Source: Amycolatopsis coloradensis (GTDB lineage: Bacteria; Actinomycetota; Actinomycetes; Mycobacteriales; Pseudonocardiaceae). Taken from it: 64,000 bases of DNA. Location of the stretch: assembly GCF_001953865.1 (NCBI RefSeq), contig NZ_MQUQ01000041.1:1-64000 (forward strand), in the 5' to 3' direction. Of this stretch, positions 25,101 to 33,695 are shown piece by piece; positions within the stretch are counted from its first letter, which is position 1, and each line of letters begins with the position of its first letter. Position numbers and translations under genes: made by a program. The notes beneath the pieces are model-generated. The model was not told the origin of the DNA, ran no database searches, and worked only from the letters and a program-made list of their open reading frames with translations.

Positions 25101-25769
25101 TCACTCCGGAGCGGGAACACGCCGCCGCAGGATCGCGACCCCGTCACCGCGGAGTTCGTCCAGATAGGTTGCTCGTCCGGTCATGGCCATGATCAGCGCC
25201 AGGGTCGTGCCGGAGACGAGCGGCCCGGATCCGACGGCGAAGGGGCCGTCGGTCGCTTCGAGCCGAAGCCCGCCGATGCGTCCTTTCGCCATCACCACCA
25301 GATCGGCCCCCTGGTAGTAGCCGGCCAGGGAGGTGAGGACGGTGATCGGATGCTCTCGGCGGAGACCGAGCGGGCGCCGGATGTCCTCGCCGTGCACGAT
25401 CACCTCACCGAGCATCGCGATGGCGGGCAGCGGCGGTTTCGTCGTGCTCTTGACGGCTCGGCGGAACCGCTCCAGCGTCTCGGCGCCGTCCGCACCGAGC
25501 TGCTCGGCCAGTCGCATCGTGACCTGCTTGTCGAAATCGAACCGGCAGCGGATCACGCCCGCCAGCCAGCGCGCGGGGGTGAGACTCGCCCCCGCGGTGA
25601 GATGCGCCAGCACGTCGCGCACGGTCAACCCGGTGCACAGCGACGGCGTCCCCCACCGCGGTTCGGTGAGCCCGATCAGGTCCTTCGCCAGCGCCGCCCG
25701 CTCGGTGTGGATCAGCGGCCAGACCCCGGCCGTGGCGCGGCCGCGCGCCCGCGGTCCCGTGTTCGTCAT
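25101..25769 (-). CDS. Maleylpyruvate-isomerase-family (MDMPI, DinB-fold) protein
   Basis: The 222-residue protein has the mycothiol-dependent DinB/MDMPI N-terminal domain: LIHTERAALAKDLIGLTEPR, then LTVRDVLAHLTAGA with the His of the metal triad, and later GEVIVHGEDIRRPLG with a second His. Members use mycothiol, the actinomycete thiol, for isomerase or transferase chemistry, though many may only bind metal. No aromatic-catabolism partner is adjacent, so the substrate is open. Confidence 0.85.
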   Translation of the reverse strand: MTNTGPRARGRATAGVWPLIHTERAALAKDLIGLTEPRWGTPSLCTGLTVRDVLAHLTAGASLTPARWLAGVIRCRFDFDKQVTMRLAEQLGADGAETLERFRRAVKSTTKPPLPAIAMLGEVIVHGEDIRRPLGLRREHPITVLTSLAGYYQGADLVVMAKGRIGGLRLEATDGPFAVGSGPLVSGTTLALIMAMTGRATYLDELRGDGVAILRRRVPAPE

Positions 25770-25844
25770 CTCGGTTCCCTCCAGTCGTTCCCGGGAAGAG
25801 ACTCCCGTCGCGGTCCGGAATCATCGGTCGCCGCTACTCTCGGG

Positions 25845-25945
25845 ACGCGCTGGAGCCCGGAGGCTTTGGCCGCGCCCATCGGGCCCTACAGCCATCTGGC
25901 CCATGTCCCGGCCGACCACGAACTGGTCGTCGTGTCCGGCCAGGA
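25845..25945 (+). pseudogene. N-terminal fragment of a RidA (YjgF) gene
   Basis: The plus strand encodes SPEALAAPIGPYSHLAHVP followed by ELVVVSGQ, the conserved N-terminus of RidA enamine deaminases (usually APxPxGPYSxA and GQxxxD). After GQ the frame continues without resemblance and the rest of the 130-residue protein is absent. It is a deletion relic in the 379-bp gap 25770-26148. Confidence 0.6.
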
Positions 25946-26116
25946 CGACGGGGACAGCGAGCCCGATCGAACGCCATCCTGTGTCGCGAAGATCATGGAG
26001 GGCAACCGGGATCGGCGGGGTCCCTGGATAGGACCCGTTGAGTGGCCTGGAAACCTCCGGACGGGTGAGGAAAGCCGGAGAACCGTCCACAACGGATTGG
26101 AGTCGGTGAGGGTGGC

Positions 26117-26132
26117 GTTTTCCCGCGAAAAC
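26117..26132. promoter_or_regulatory. Palindrome upstream of the C39-like gene
   Basis: GTTTTC-CCGC-GAAAAC is a perfect inverted repeat 17 bp before the GTG start, over the expected -10 to -30 region. It may be an operator. Confidence 0.4.
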
Positions 26133-26148
26133 TGCCAGTGTCGAACGC

Positions 26149-27075
26149 GTGATCGACTTTCCTTACCGTGGCTCCGGCCCCTATTGCTACGCCCATTCCC
26201 TCGCGATGATGCTCGGTGCCGAGGCGCCGGGAATCGAGGTGCTCGAAACCGTGACCGGCAGCCCCTTCGGCATGCAACTGGTCGGCGGATCGCTGCCGTT
26301 CTTCGACGCCTTCGGCTGGGATCCCGACATCGGCGTCGGTGAAGCGCTCGACGTCCTCGGCTGGAGCGCGGACACCTTCAGCGACGAAGACCCCGACGCC
26401 GCGTTCGCCCGGCTCGTCGAAGGCCTTTCCGGTGGGCCGGTCATGATCGGCCCCGTCGAGATGGGGCACCTGCGCTACCAGCCCGGGATGACCGGCCCGA
26501 TCGGAGCCGACCACTTCCTCGTCGTGCTCGCCGCGGACAGCGAGTCCGTCACCGTCCACGACCCGCAGGGATTCCCGTACGCGCGGCTACCGCGCGCGGA
26601 GTTCGCCGCCGCCTGGCAGGCCGAAACCGTGGCTTACGGCAAGCCGCACACGATGCGGACGAACTTCGTCCGGCACACCGTCGTCGCCGACGAGACCGCG
26701 ATAGTCGCCTCGCTCCCCCGCGCGATCGGCAGGCTCGGCGGCGAGAACGAAACCGGACTCCCGCCCGGCAGCCTCGGCAACGCCGACGCGGCCTTGGCGC
26801 TGGCCGCCCGGATCGGCTCCGGCTCTGACCCGGACCTGCGCGGGCTCCTCGCGCACTTCGGGGTCCGCGTCGGCGCTCGGCGGCTGGCCGACGCGGCGAC
26901 GTGCCTGCGCCGGGTGGGCCACGACCGCGCCGCCGCCATCCTCACCACGCAAGCACGGCTGGTCGGTTCGTTGCAGTACGACCTGGTCACCGAGGACGAC
27001 ACGCGCGCCGCGGACACGCTCCGGGCGCTCGCGCCGACGTACGAGGAACTCCGGCGGGCGCTCACCGCGTCCTGA
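26149..27075 (+). CDS. Papain/C39-like (BtrH_N-type) cysteine-enzyme homologue, uncharacterised
   Basis: The 308-residue protein has no signal peptide. Its first 170 residues look like a papain-fold domain: Cys13 in GPYCYAHSLAMML, His122 in GADHFLVVL and Asp138 in VHDPQG, correctly ordered for a Cys-His-Asp triad. Related proteins are annotated as BtrH N-terminal or C39-like; BtrH itself is an acyltransferase of antibiotic synthesis. The helical second half (residues 180-308) has no match that I know. GTG 26149 is preceded by CAGTGT 7 nt upstream. No biosynthetic neighbours are present, so its job, peptidase or acyltransferase, is unknown. Confidence 0.75.
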   Translation: MIDFPYRGSGPYCYAHSLAMMLGAEAPGIEVLETVTGSPFGMQLVGGSLPFFDAFGWDPDIGVGEALDVLGWSADTFSDEDPDAAFARLVEGLSGGPVMIGPVEMGHLRYQPGMTGPIGADHFLVVLAADSESVTVHDPQGFPYARLPRAEFAAAWQAETVAYGKPHTMRTNFVRHTVVADETAIVASLPRAIGRLGGENETGLPPGSLGNADAALALAARIGSGSDPDLRGLLAHFGVRVGARRLADAATCLRRVGHDRAAAILTTQARLVGSLQYDLVTEDDTRAADTLRALAPTYEELRRALTAS

Positions 27076-27184
27076 CGATCTCTCGGGCGATCACCTCGGG
27101 TTCGGTCTTCAGTCCCCGGAGCACCATCGCGTGGAGACGCCTGCCGTCGCCCAGCGACCGCCGCCGAGCCGTCCTGAAGGCCAC
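27062..27184 (-). CDS. Possible 40-residue ORF
   Basis: A minus-strand frame from GTG 27184 encodes MAFRTARRRSLGDGRRLHAM followed by LRGLKTEPEVIAREIVRTR with coding-like third positions; it ends inside the 3' end of the C39-like gene. It may be a small protein or the tail of a lost gene. Weak support. Confidence 0.22.
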   Translation of the reverse strand: MAFRTARRRSLGDGRRLHAMVLRGLKTEPEVIAREIVRTR

Positions 27185-27201
27185 GCACTCACGACCTGCG
27201 A

Positions 27202-27239
27202 GACACCGGCGGGACCGCGAGCGCGGCCCCGCCGGTGTC
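27202..27239. terminator. Terminator hairpin between C39-like gene and S8 protease
   Basis: GACACCGGCGGG pairs with CCCGCCGGTGTC, and an inner CCGCG/CGCGG extends the stem. It separates two convergent genes. Confidence 0.8.
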
Positions 27240-27274
27240 TTCCCTCCCCGCCCTGCCGGCGAGTCTCACCGGAT

Positions 27275-28813
27275 TCAGAAGGTGACGCTGAACCCGTCGA
27301 TGCTGCCCGTGTCGAACTTGTAGACGTCCTGCGCGCTCAGCTTCCAGGTGCCGTTGGCCGCCTCACCGGAAGCGTCGACCGTGAACGTCTGGTGCACGCC
27401 GCCGGCCGAGCCGACGCCGCCGGAGCCCTTGAGCCGGTAAGTCTTGCCGCTCGGCCCGACCAGGTCGAGGACGAGGTCGGCGCTGTAGGTGTGCGAGACG
27501 TCCACCTTAACCGGCAACGACGCGGAAGCCTTGCCGTCGCAGCCTTCTTGGGTCACCGAACTGGTCACCGCGGCTCCGGCGTCCGGAATGGACACCGGCG
27601 TGGTGTTCGACTTGACGCCGCACTTCGGGCCGGGGCCGCCGGTGCCGATGAAGGAGACGTCGAGCAGCTTGTTCGGCGAGCCGCTGCCCGCGTTCTTGAT
27701 GACACCCGTGGTCGCGTTGTTCACCAGCGCGTCCCGGACCTGTTGTGGTGTGGCGCCCGGATTGGCCGACAGGTGGAGCGCGGCCGCGCCGACGACGTGC
27801 GGCGTCGCCATCGAAGTTCCGCTCATCCCCGCCGAACCGCCGTTGCCCGGGCTCAGCGACGTGATGTTCGTGCCCGGCGCGAAGATGTCGGTGCAGCCGC
27901 CGTAGTTGGAGAACGACGACCGGTTGTCGCCGGAGTCCGAGGCGTTCACGGTGATCGCCTCCGGCACCCGCGCCGGGCTGGTGTCGCAGGCGTCGGTGGA
28001 CGCGTTGCCCGCGGCCACGCCGTAGACGACACCCGAGGCGATCGACCGTTTGACCGCGTCGTCCCCGACCCCGGGGGCGTCCATGCCCAGGCTCATGTTC
28101 GCCACCGCGGGCTTCTTCGCGTTGGCCGTCACCCAGTCGACGGCGTCGATGATGCCCGAGTCCGGCCCGGAGTTGTCGCAGCCCAGGACCTTCAGCCCGA
28201 CGATCTTGACCTTTTTCGCGACGCCGTAGGTCTTGCTGCCGAGCGTGCCCGCGGTGTGGCTGCCGTGACCGTGACAGTCCTTGCCGTCGCCGCCGAAGAA
28301 GTCCTTGCCGAGGCTGGCACGGCCTTCGTACTCCGGATTCGACGGGTTGATGCCGCTGTCGAGGTCGTAGGCGGTGACGCCCTCGCCCTCGTTGGGATAG
28401 GTGTAGGACTTGTCGAGCGGCAGGTTCTTCTGGTCGACCCGGTCCAGCCCCCACGTCGGATTCTGCTGGGTGCCCGTGCCGCGGGCGGTGCCGTCCTCGT
28501 AGACCGCCTTGACCGACGGGTCCGCGGCCAGCCTCCGCGCTTCGGCCGGGGTCATGCTCTTGGCCGAGAACCCGCGGATGGTCGCTGTCCAGACCGAACG
28601 GACCTCGCCGCCGTACCGGTGGGCCAATTCGGCCGAAGCCGGCTGCCCGGCGGCGGCGACGTCGTGGAGGACGACGATGTACTGATCACCGTAGTGTTGC
28701 TTGGCCGGGATCACGACGCCTTCCGCCTCGGCCGCGACGGCCGTTCCGGCGCCGAGCGCGAGGAGTGGGCCCAACAAGCCCAGTGCCAGCAGGGTTTTCG
28801 TCTTGTTACGCAT
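27275..28813 (-). CDS. Secreted S8 subtilase with P/Homo B domain
   Basis: A 512-residue pre-pro-protease. Residues 1-28 are the signal peptide, 43-115 an I9-type inhibitor propeptide (YIVVLHD ... VKAVYEDG), then the subtilisin domain with Asp152 (DLDSGIN), His183 (CHGHGSHTAGT), oxyanion Asn270 (AAGN) and Ser334 (GTSMATP). Residues about 403-512 form a proprotein-convertase P-domain (VDVSHTYSADLVLDLVGPSG ... WKLSAQDV), common in bacterial exoproteases, where it may stabilise or be cut off. It starts 27 bp after the trypsin-like gene and is its operon partner. Confidence 0.94.
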   Translation of the reverse strand: MRNKTKTLLALGLLGPLLALGAGTAVAAEAEGVVIPAKQHYGDQYIVVLHDVAAAGQPASAELAHRYGGEVRSVWTATIRGFSAKSMTPAEARRLAADPSVKAVYEDGTARGTGTQQNPTWGLDRVDQKNLPLDKSYTYPNEGEGVTAYDLDSGINPSNPEYEGRASLGKDFFGGDGKDCHGHGSHTAGTLGSKTYGVAKKVKIVGLKVLGCDNSGPDSGIIDAVDWVTANAKKPAVANMSLGMDAPGVGDDAVKRSIASGVVYGVAAGNASTDACDTSPARVPEAITVNASDSGDNRSSFSNYGGCTDIFAPGTNITSLSPGNGGSAGMSGTSMATPHVVGAAALHLSANPGATPQQVRDALVNNATTGVIKNAGSGSPNKLLDVSFIGTGGPGPKCGVKSNTTPVSIPDAGAAVTSSVTQEGCDGKASASLPVKVDVSHTYSADLVLDLVGPSGKTYRLKGSGGVGSAGGVHQTFTVDASGEAANGTWKLSAQDVYKFDTGSIDGFSVTF

Positions 28814-28840
28814 GGTTGGTCACCTCTGTTTCGGTGAAGT

Positions 28841-30310
28841 TCACTGGACAATGAGGGTGTACGTGGCGGTCGCGGTCTTGCCGACGGCGTCCTTGGCGGT
28901 CACCGTGACCGGATACGTGCCCGGCTGGAACGGTGCGAAGACCTGCATGGTCGAACTGCCGCCGCTGGACACAGTCCGCGGTGAGAAGAACGGGTTGATC
29001 GGCAGCCCGGAACCACTGGCGGACAACGTGATCGAGTCGCTGCCACCGGTCGCGGTGACGGTGGCGCTCACCAGCGAACCCGCTCGGCCGGAGCCGGAGG
29101 ACGGGTTCACGGTCACCTTCAGGTCGCCGACGGGAGGTTCGCCCGCGCCGACGGTGAGGGTGAGGCCGGCGGTGGCCGTTTCGGTCGTGCCCTTCCCGGA
29201 AATCGTGACCTGATAAGCCTTTTCCGGTGTTCCGGAGGCGGTCTCGATGGTCAGCTTCGCCACCTCGCCCGCTTTGATCGTGGCGGACTGGAACGTGGCT
29301 TTGGCACCCTCGGGCAGTCCCGACGCCGACAGCGTGATGTTCTCGGCACCGTTCTTGCCCGGTTCGCTCGTGACACTCGCCGACACGTACTCGCCCGGCA
29401 AGACCTTCACCGACGAAGGCGAAGCTGCCAGGGTGAAGGCGTCACCCGGCTGCTCGCCGCCGATCTGCTCGGCGACCCAGTCCCCCATCTCGTTGTTGAG
29501 CCTGCTGTAGACGCTGTACCAGCGGAAATCGCTGCGGCTCCAGGAGGTGATCCCCACGACCTTGCCGTCGACGACGAACGGGCCGCCGCTGTCGCCGGGC
29601 AGGACGGTCTTGCGGCCGTCGGAGTACCCGGCGCAGATCATCGTCTCCGGGTCGACGCCGTTCTCCACGCCGGTGCACTGACTCGCGTTGACGATCGGCA
29701 GCGTCAGCTTGTGCAACGTGACGTCCTGGGTGGAGTCGTTCATGTCCTTCTTGCCGTAGCCAAGGCTGAACCCGTCCTTGCCGGGCGTCTCCAGGCCGGT
29801 GTCGGCGGAGGTGGCGACCTTGGCGTAACCGCCGGGCGGGACCGGGATGTCGCCGTCGGTGGTGATCACCGCGACGTCGTAACCGTTCCAGGGCTGGGTG
29901 AATCTGGGGTGGATCCGGTAGTCGACGGCCTTCAGCTGAGTGCCACCCGCGCTCTTGAGGTCATCCAGTCCATAAAGGACACTCTTCTCACCCGCCAGTT
30001 CCTTGCAGTGGGCCGCCACCATGACTTTCCGCGGCGCGATGACGGAACCGCTGCAGCTCTGTCCCTTCGGCCGCGAACCGCCTTCCCGGAGCGCGGCGAT
30101 GGCGTACGGGTAGTCCTTGACCGACGCCGGCGAGCCGCCGATGCTCTGGCCGTGGACGCCACCCGTCGGCGAAGGCGCGGCGTCGGTCGGTGCGATGGCA
30201 CGGTGGAGGTCGGCTGGCGGGGTGTCCGGTGCCGCACCGGCGATACCCGCCGCCGGTGCCAGCGCGGCCATGGTCAGGACGACCACGCCGAAGATCCGTT
30301 GTCTGCTCAC
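28841..30310 (-). CDS. Secreted trypsin-like S1 protease with two Ig-like domains
   Basis: From GTG 30310 (after AAAGGAA) the 489-residue protein has a signal peptide (1-27), a short propeptide, a trypsin domain with His101 (AAHC), Asp145 (YDVAVI) and Ser241 (PGDSGGPF), and two C-terminal beta-sandwich repeats (about 295-395 and 400-489, each with SASG and a terminal LTLTV or YTLIV strand). These repeats probably bind a surface or spacer substrate. The frame is open to 30400 but without a good start. First gene of a two-protease operon; 149 bp upstream lies the motif shared with the LuxR region. Confidence 0.93.
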   Translation of the reverse strand: MSRQRIFGVVVLTMAALAPAAGIAGAAPDTPPADLHRAIAPTDAAPSPTGGVHGQSIGGSPASVKDYPYAIAALREGGSRPKGQSCSGSVIAPRKVMVAAHCKELAGEKSVLYGLDDLKSAGGTQLKAVDYRIHPRFTQPWNGYDVAVITTDGDIPVPPGGYAKVATSADTGLETPGKDGFSLGYGKKDMNDSTQDVTLHKLTLPIVNASQCTGVENGVDPETMICAGYSDGRKTVLPGDSGGPFVVDGKVVGITSWSRSDFRWYSVYSRLNNEMGDWVAEQIGGEQPGDAFTLAASPSSVKVLPGEYVSASVTSEPGKNGAENITLSASGLPEGAKATFQSATIKAGEVAKLTIETASGTPEKAYQVTISGKGTTETATAGLTLTVGAGEPPVGDLKVTVNPSSGSGRAGSLVSATVTATGGSDSITLSASGSGLPINPFFSPRTVSSGGSSTMQVFAPFQPGTYPVTVTAKDAVGKTATATYTLIVQ

Positions 30311-30455
30311 GGTGATTCCTTTCCGGGAAATCGCGACTGCCGGACAACTGTCGGACGGCGGCGGAAACGGAACAATAGTGGAACGCGGCGGTCGTCCCAC
30401 TATTTAAAGAAACTGGCTCTCACCTGCGGTTTCTCACGACTTACCCAGCGAATCG

Positions 30456-30477
30456 CCGAATACGGACCCCTAAGGAA
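30456..30477. promoter_or_regulatory. Putative LuxR/LAL operator, site 1
   Basis: AATACGGACCC at 30459-30469 followed by CTAAGG. The 11-mer is identical to site 2 at 33475. It lies 149 bp upstream of the trypsin-like gene and 12 bp past the LuxR stop codon, so it belongs to the protease promoter. Confidence 0.5.
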
Positions 30478-30481
30478 CACC

Positions 30482-33334
30482 TCAGGCCGTTTTGGAATCC
30501 TCGCCGCTCGCGTCGCGGAGCAGGTCCTCGGTCAGGACCGTGCGCGAAGGCAGCCCCAGTTTGCGCAGCGCCCGTCCGACGTGGATCTCGACCGTCCGCG
30601 GCGACAGGAACAGCCGCTCGCCGATCTCCCGGTTGGTGAGGTTCTGGGCGGCGAGCCTGGCGACTTCGAGTTCCCTCGGCGACAGCCCTTCGCCGTACCC
30701 CTTGCGGCCACGGCGAGGCATCTCGGGATCGCATCGGCGCAACGACCGACGGCAGCGGAGCGCGTCCACAGCGGCGCCGAGATTCGCATACGCCGTCTCG
30801 GCGGTGGTGTACGAGGCGACCGCGCGTTCCCGTTCCCCGGCTTCGGCGAAGCATCCGGCCGCGAGTTCGTCGGCGTAGGCGGCGAAATACGGGAAAGGCA
30901 GCGCGTGGTAGGCCTTGGAGGCACCGAGCAGGAGGTCTCCGGCGGCGAGCGTCTCGCCGCGGGCCTGGGTGAGTATTCCCCGGCACAGCAGCGCCGCCGC
31001 GTTGGCGACCGGCGCGTCCTTGCCGTCGATGCCCTGCCGGTACTCGCCGAGCAGTTCCCTCGCCTCGACGAGCTGTCCCAGTCCGAGCATGGTGCGCACG
31101 GCGAACGGCATCAGCTCGGCCGCCCAGACCCAGTTGTTCTTGCGGCGCACGGTATCCAGGCCGTACTCGGCGAGACGCCTGGCGGCTTGCAGATCCTTGC
31201 CCGCCTGATGGACCGCGACGCGGCCCGCGTACGCCGACGCCTGGATCGGGACGCTGCCCGCGGAGAGCGCGAACGCCGCGTCGAAGCTGCGCAGGGCCGC
31301 GGTCGGCCGGTGCTGCCCGTACTCGTACCAGCCGAGGACGAGCAGCGGTTCGGCGGCGAGCGAACCGTCCTTGTCGACCCGCGTCAGCATCGCCCGCGAC
31401 TTCTCGGCGACGATCGCCCACTCCCCCATCGCGAGGTCGAGGCGCAGTTCCGTACCGTCGGCCAGCGCGTCGAGGTAGGGCTGGTGGTCGTCGCGGATCA
31501 GCCGCCGCGCGGTCGCGAGGTAGGCACGGGCGACCGGGTAGTGCCCGTTCCACGCCACCGCGTCGGCCAAGTTGATGTAGGTGCGAGCCACCTGGCGGCA
31601 GACCTCGGCCGATTCGGGGGCCCGCGGCAGGTCGGCGATGGCGTGCCAGGCGTCCGGATCGGCGACCTGCATCCGCGCCGAAAGCCGGTTGGCGGCGATC
31701 GCGGCGAGCAGTCCGGCGTCGTGTTCCCCCTTGCTCACCTGTTCGGCCTGGTCGAGCCAGCGGAAGTTCTCCTCGACCGGGACCGTCCCGATATGCGGCA
31801 TCGCCAGCGTGACCAGCCCCCTGGCGAGCAGCGCCTGCCGCCTGCCGAGGTCGGCCGCGCCCAGTTCGATCTCGAGCCTTCCCGCTTCGACCTTGCCCAC
31901 CTGGTTGATCAGCACCTGACCGAGGTGGACCCGGATCTCACCCCGCGCGGCCTTGCTCAGCGGCCATTCGCGCAGGATCTCCCGCAGCAGCCGGACCGTG
32001 CCGGCGTGGGCGATACTGCGCGGCAGTTCCCGGCCGAGCCGGACGGCGAACGACTCGCGCGCGGTCCTCGGCAGGTCCGGATCCCGCAACGCCGTTTCGA
32101 GCAGACGGCTCGCTTCCTCGGTCCGGCCGTCTTCGATGGCGTTGTCGACCGCGACGCCGGTCCACTGTGTCCACGCGACGAGATCGCCCGCCAGCCGCGC
32201 GTGCCGGGCGATGAGCGACGCGAAGGGTTCGGCGCCCGAGGCGAGCCGGGCGGCGGCGCGGCCGTGCATCGCGCACCGTTGAGGGCCGGGAAGCAGTGCG
32301 TAGACCGCTTCGGCGATCAGCGGGCTCCCCGATTCGTAGCGGCCGCGACCGAGATCCCGCACCAGCCCCGTTTCCACGGCCTCGGTGACCGCGCCGGGGA
32401 TCTGCCCCGCTGTCGGTGCCGCCACCGCGCCCAGTTCCGCTTCCCCGGCGGGTGATCCCAGCACCGCGGCCGCACGCACGACGTCCCGCGCGGGCGGGCC
32501 GATCTCCGCCATCAGCCCGGCGACCCGGCTCCGCACGATCGGCGGCACGGTCGCCGACTCCAGTCTGTCCGCCGAAAGCGCCTCGGCCGTGTCACCGACG
32601 CTCTGCACCAAGGCCGTCAGGTCGACGGCGATCCCGGACGTCCGCCGGTGCGCCGCTTCGGCGAAATCCGGCGCGCAGCGGCCGAAGGACGCGTCCAGCA
32701 GTGTCCGCACCTGTGCGGCGGTGAACGCCGGAAGCGAGAGATGCGCGGCGATCTCCCTTATCGGCGGGAATCGCCGCGGGCCGCCCGCGACCGAACTGAC
32801 CACCACGCTCAACGCCGCCGCCGGTGACGCCGCGAGCCCGCGCAGGAACTCCCCCGTGTCGTCGTCGGCGGAGTGGACGTCGTCGAGCACCAGTACCGCC
32901 GGGCCGCAGCCGGTCAGGACTTCGCGCACGGCACGGAACTCCTGCTGCCGGACGGTCTCGGTGTCCGCGTTCTCCGGAAAGGGCGGCAGCCACGGCGACC
33001 ATTCGGGGATCAGCCGTCGCAGGACGCCGGTCACCGGGGAGAAGCCTGCCGCGTGGGCGGCGGCCACCTCGCTCTTGCCGAGCAGCGCGTCGACCAACGA
33101 CGCCAACCGGCACGGCCGCACGAAAGAACCGCAGCGGGCGGACCAGATCACGCGCGACGCGATCGCGGGATGGGCGGCCAATTCTTCGAGCAGACGGCTC
33201 CGGCCCACACCCGGTTCGCCCTCCACCACGGCGACCGACGGCGGGCTCGAGGTGACGCGCACCAGTTCGGCCAGTTCGGTGTCGCGGGCCACGAACACCG
33301 GTGCCGCACCGATCGTCGGCATGCTCGGGACCAT
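30482..33334 (-). CDS. LAL-type LuxR regulator (AAA ATPase + HTH)
   Basis: A large regulator of about 950 residues. The N-terminal AAA/MalT-like ATPase has a P-loop GEPGVGRS (39-46), unusual in having Arg where Lys is expected, and a Walker B LVLDDVHSADDD. A long TPR-like helical middle follows. The last 65 residues are a LuxR helix-turn-helix (SPRELEVARLAAQNLTNREI, then SPRTVEIHVGRALRKLG). LAL proteins are activators that sense metabolites. It sits between two secreted-protease units whose promoters share one motif, so it probably switches them on. Start ATG 33334; 33322 is possible. Confidence 0.9.
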   Translation of the reverse strand: MVPSMPTIGAAPVFVARDTELAELVRVTSSPPSVAVVEGEPGVGRSRLLEELAAHPAIASRVIWSARCGSFVRPCRLASLVDALLGKSEVAAAHAAGFSPVTGVLRRLIPEWSPWLPPFPENADTETVRQQEFRAVREVLTGCGPAVLVLDDVHSADDDTGEFLRGLAASPAAALSVVVSSVAGGPRRFPPIREIAAHLSLPAFTAAQVRTLLDASFGRCAPDFAEAAHRRTSGIAVDLTALVQSVGDTAEALSADRLESATVPPIVRSRVAGLMAEIGPPARDVVRAAAVLGSPAGEAELGAVAAPTAGQIPGAVTEAVETGLVRDLGRGRYESGSPLIAEAVYALLPGPQRCAMHGRAAARLASGAEPFASLIARHARLAGDLVAWTQWTGVAVDNAIEDGRTEEASRLLETALRDPDLPRTARESFAVRLGRELPRSIAHAGTVRLLREILREWPLSKAARGEIRVHLGQVLINQVGKVEAGRLEIELGAADLGRRQALLARGLVTLAMPHIGTVPVEENFRWLDQAEQVSKGEHDAGLLAAIAANRLSARMQVADPDAWHAIADLPRAPESAEVCRQVARTYINLADAVAWNGHYPVARAYLATARRLIRDDHQPYLDALADGTELRLDLAMGEWAIVAEKSRAMLTRVDKDGSLAAEPLLVLGWYEYGQHRPTAALRSFDAAFALSAGSVPIQASAYAGRVAVHQAGKDLQAARRLAEYGLDTVRRKNNWVWAAELMPFAVRTMLGLGQLVEARELLGEYRQGIDGKDAPVANAAALLCRGILTQARGETLAAGDLLLGASKAYHALPFPYFAAYADELAAGCFAEAGERERAVASYTTAETAYANLGAAVDALRCRRSLRRCDPEMPRRGRKGYGEGLSPRELEVARLAAQNLTNREIGERLFLSPRTVEIHVGRALRKLGLPSRTVLTEDLLRDASGEDSKTA

Positions 33335-33695
33335 ACCGATAGGACACCCGCCGAAAGGCGGGAACACGAACAGTGACCGGGTGCCGGACGCTTTCCGCTG
33401 GTCCACACCACCGCGGTCACGGCGTTAACTCGATCGGGCGACGCCGACCTGCCTGGCGCGGACCCCGCAGCCGCAATACGGACCCTTAGGTATTGCCGCG
33501 AACCTTGCCACGGGTACCCCCTGAGGGTGAATCTCAGACTGTTCGCAGTGCCCCTGTGTCACCTCACCACAGCGCAAGTCCCCCGCTCGCGCCGGACGAC
33601 CACCCAGTCGGGTAGCCGAAGCCTTCACCTGTCCCCTCCGGGTAGCCGCCCGCGCGTGCTTCGCGTTCGACCATCCAGTTAGGAGTGTTCCGACG
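33335..33695. other. Divergent control region between LuxR and C70 protease genes
   Basis: This 361-bp stretch has no gene. It holds the second copy of the putative LuxR operator at 33473-33496 and the ribosome site AGGAG (33681-33685) of the C70 protease gene. I see no -35/-10 pair of good quality. Confidence 0.7.
33473..33496. promoter_or_regulatory. Putative LuxR/LAL operator, site 2
   Basis: GCAATAC, ten bases, GTATTGC form a perfect 7-bp inverted repeat; within it AATACGGACCC (33475-33485) and TTAGG match site 1. It lies about 140 bp upstream of the LuxR gene and 200 bp upstream of the C70 protease gene, so it can serve both. Confidence 0.55.

Noticed and set aside
29711-32455. 914-codon plus-strand frame opposite the LuxR and trypsin genes
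   Set aside because: Antisense shadow without family resemblance; both minus-strand genes are clear.
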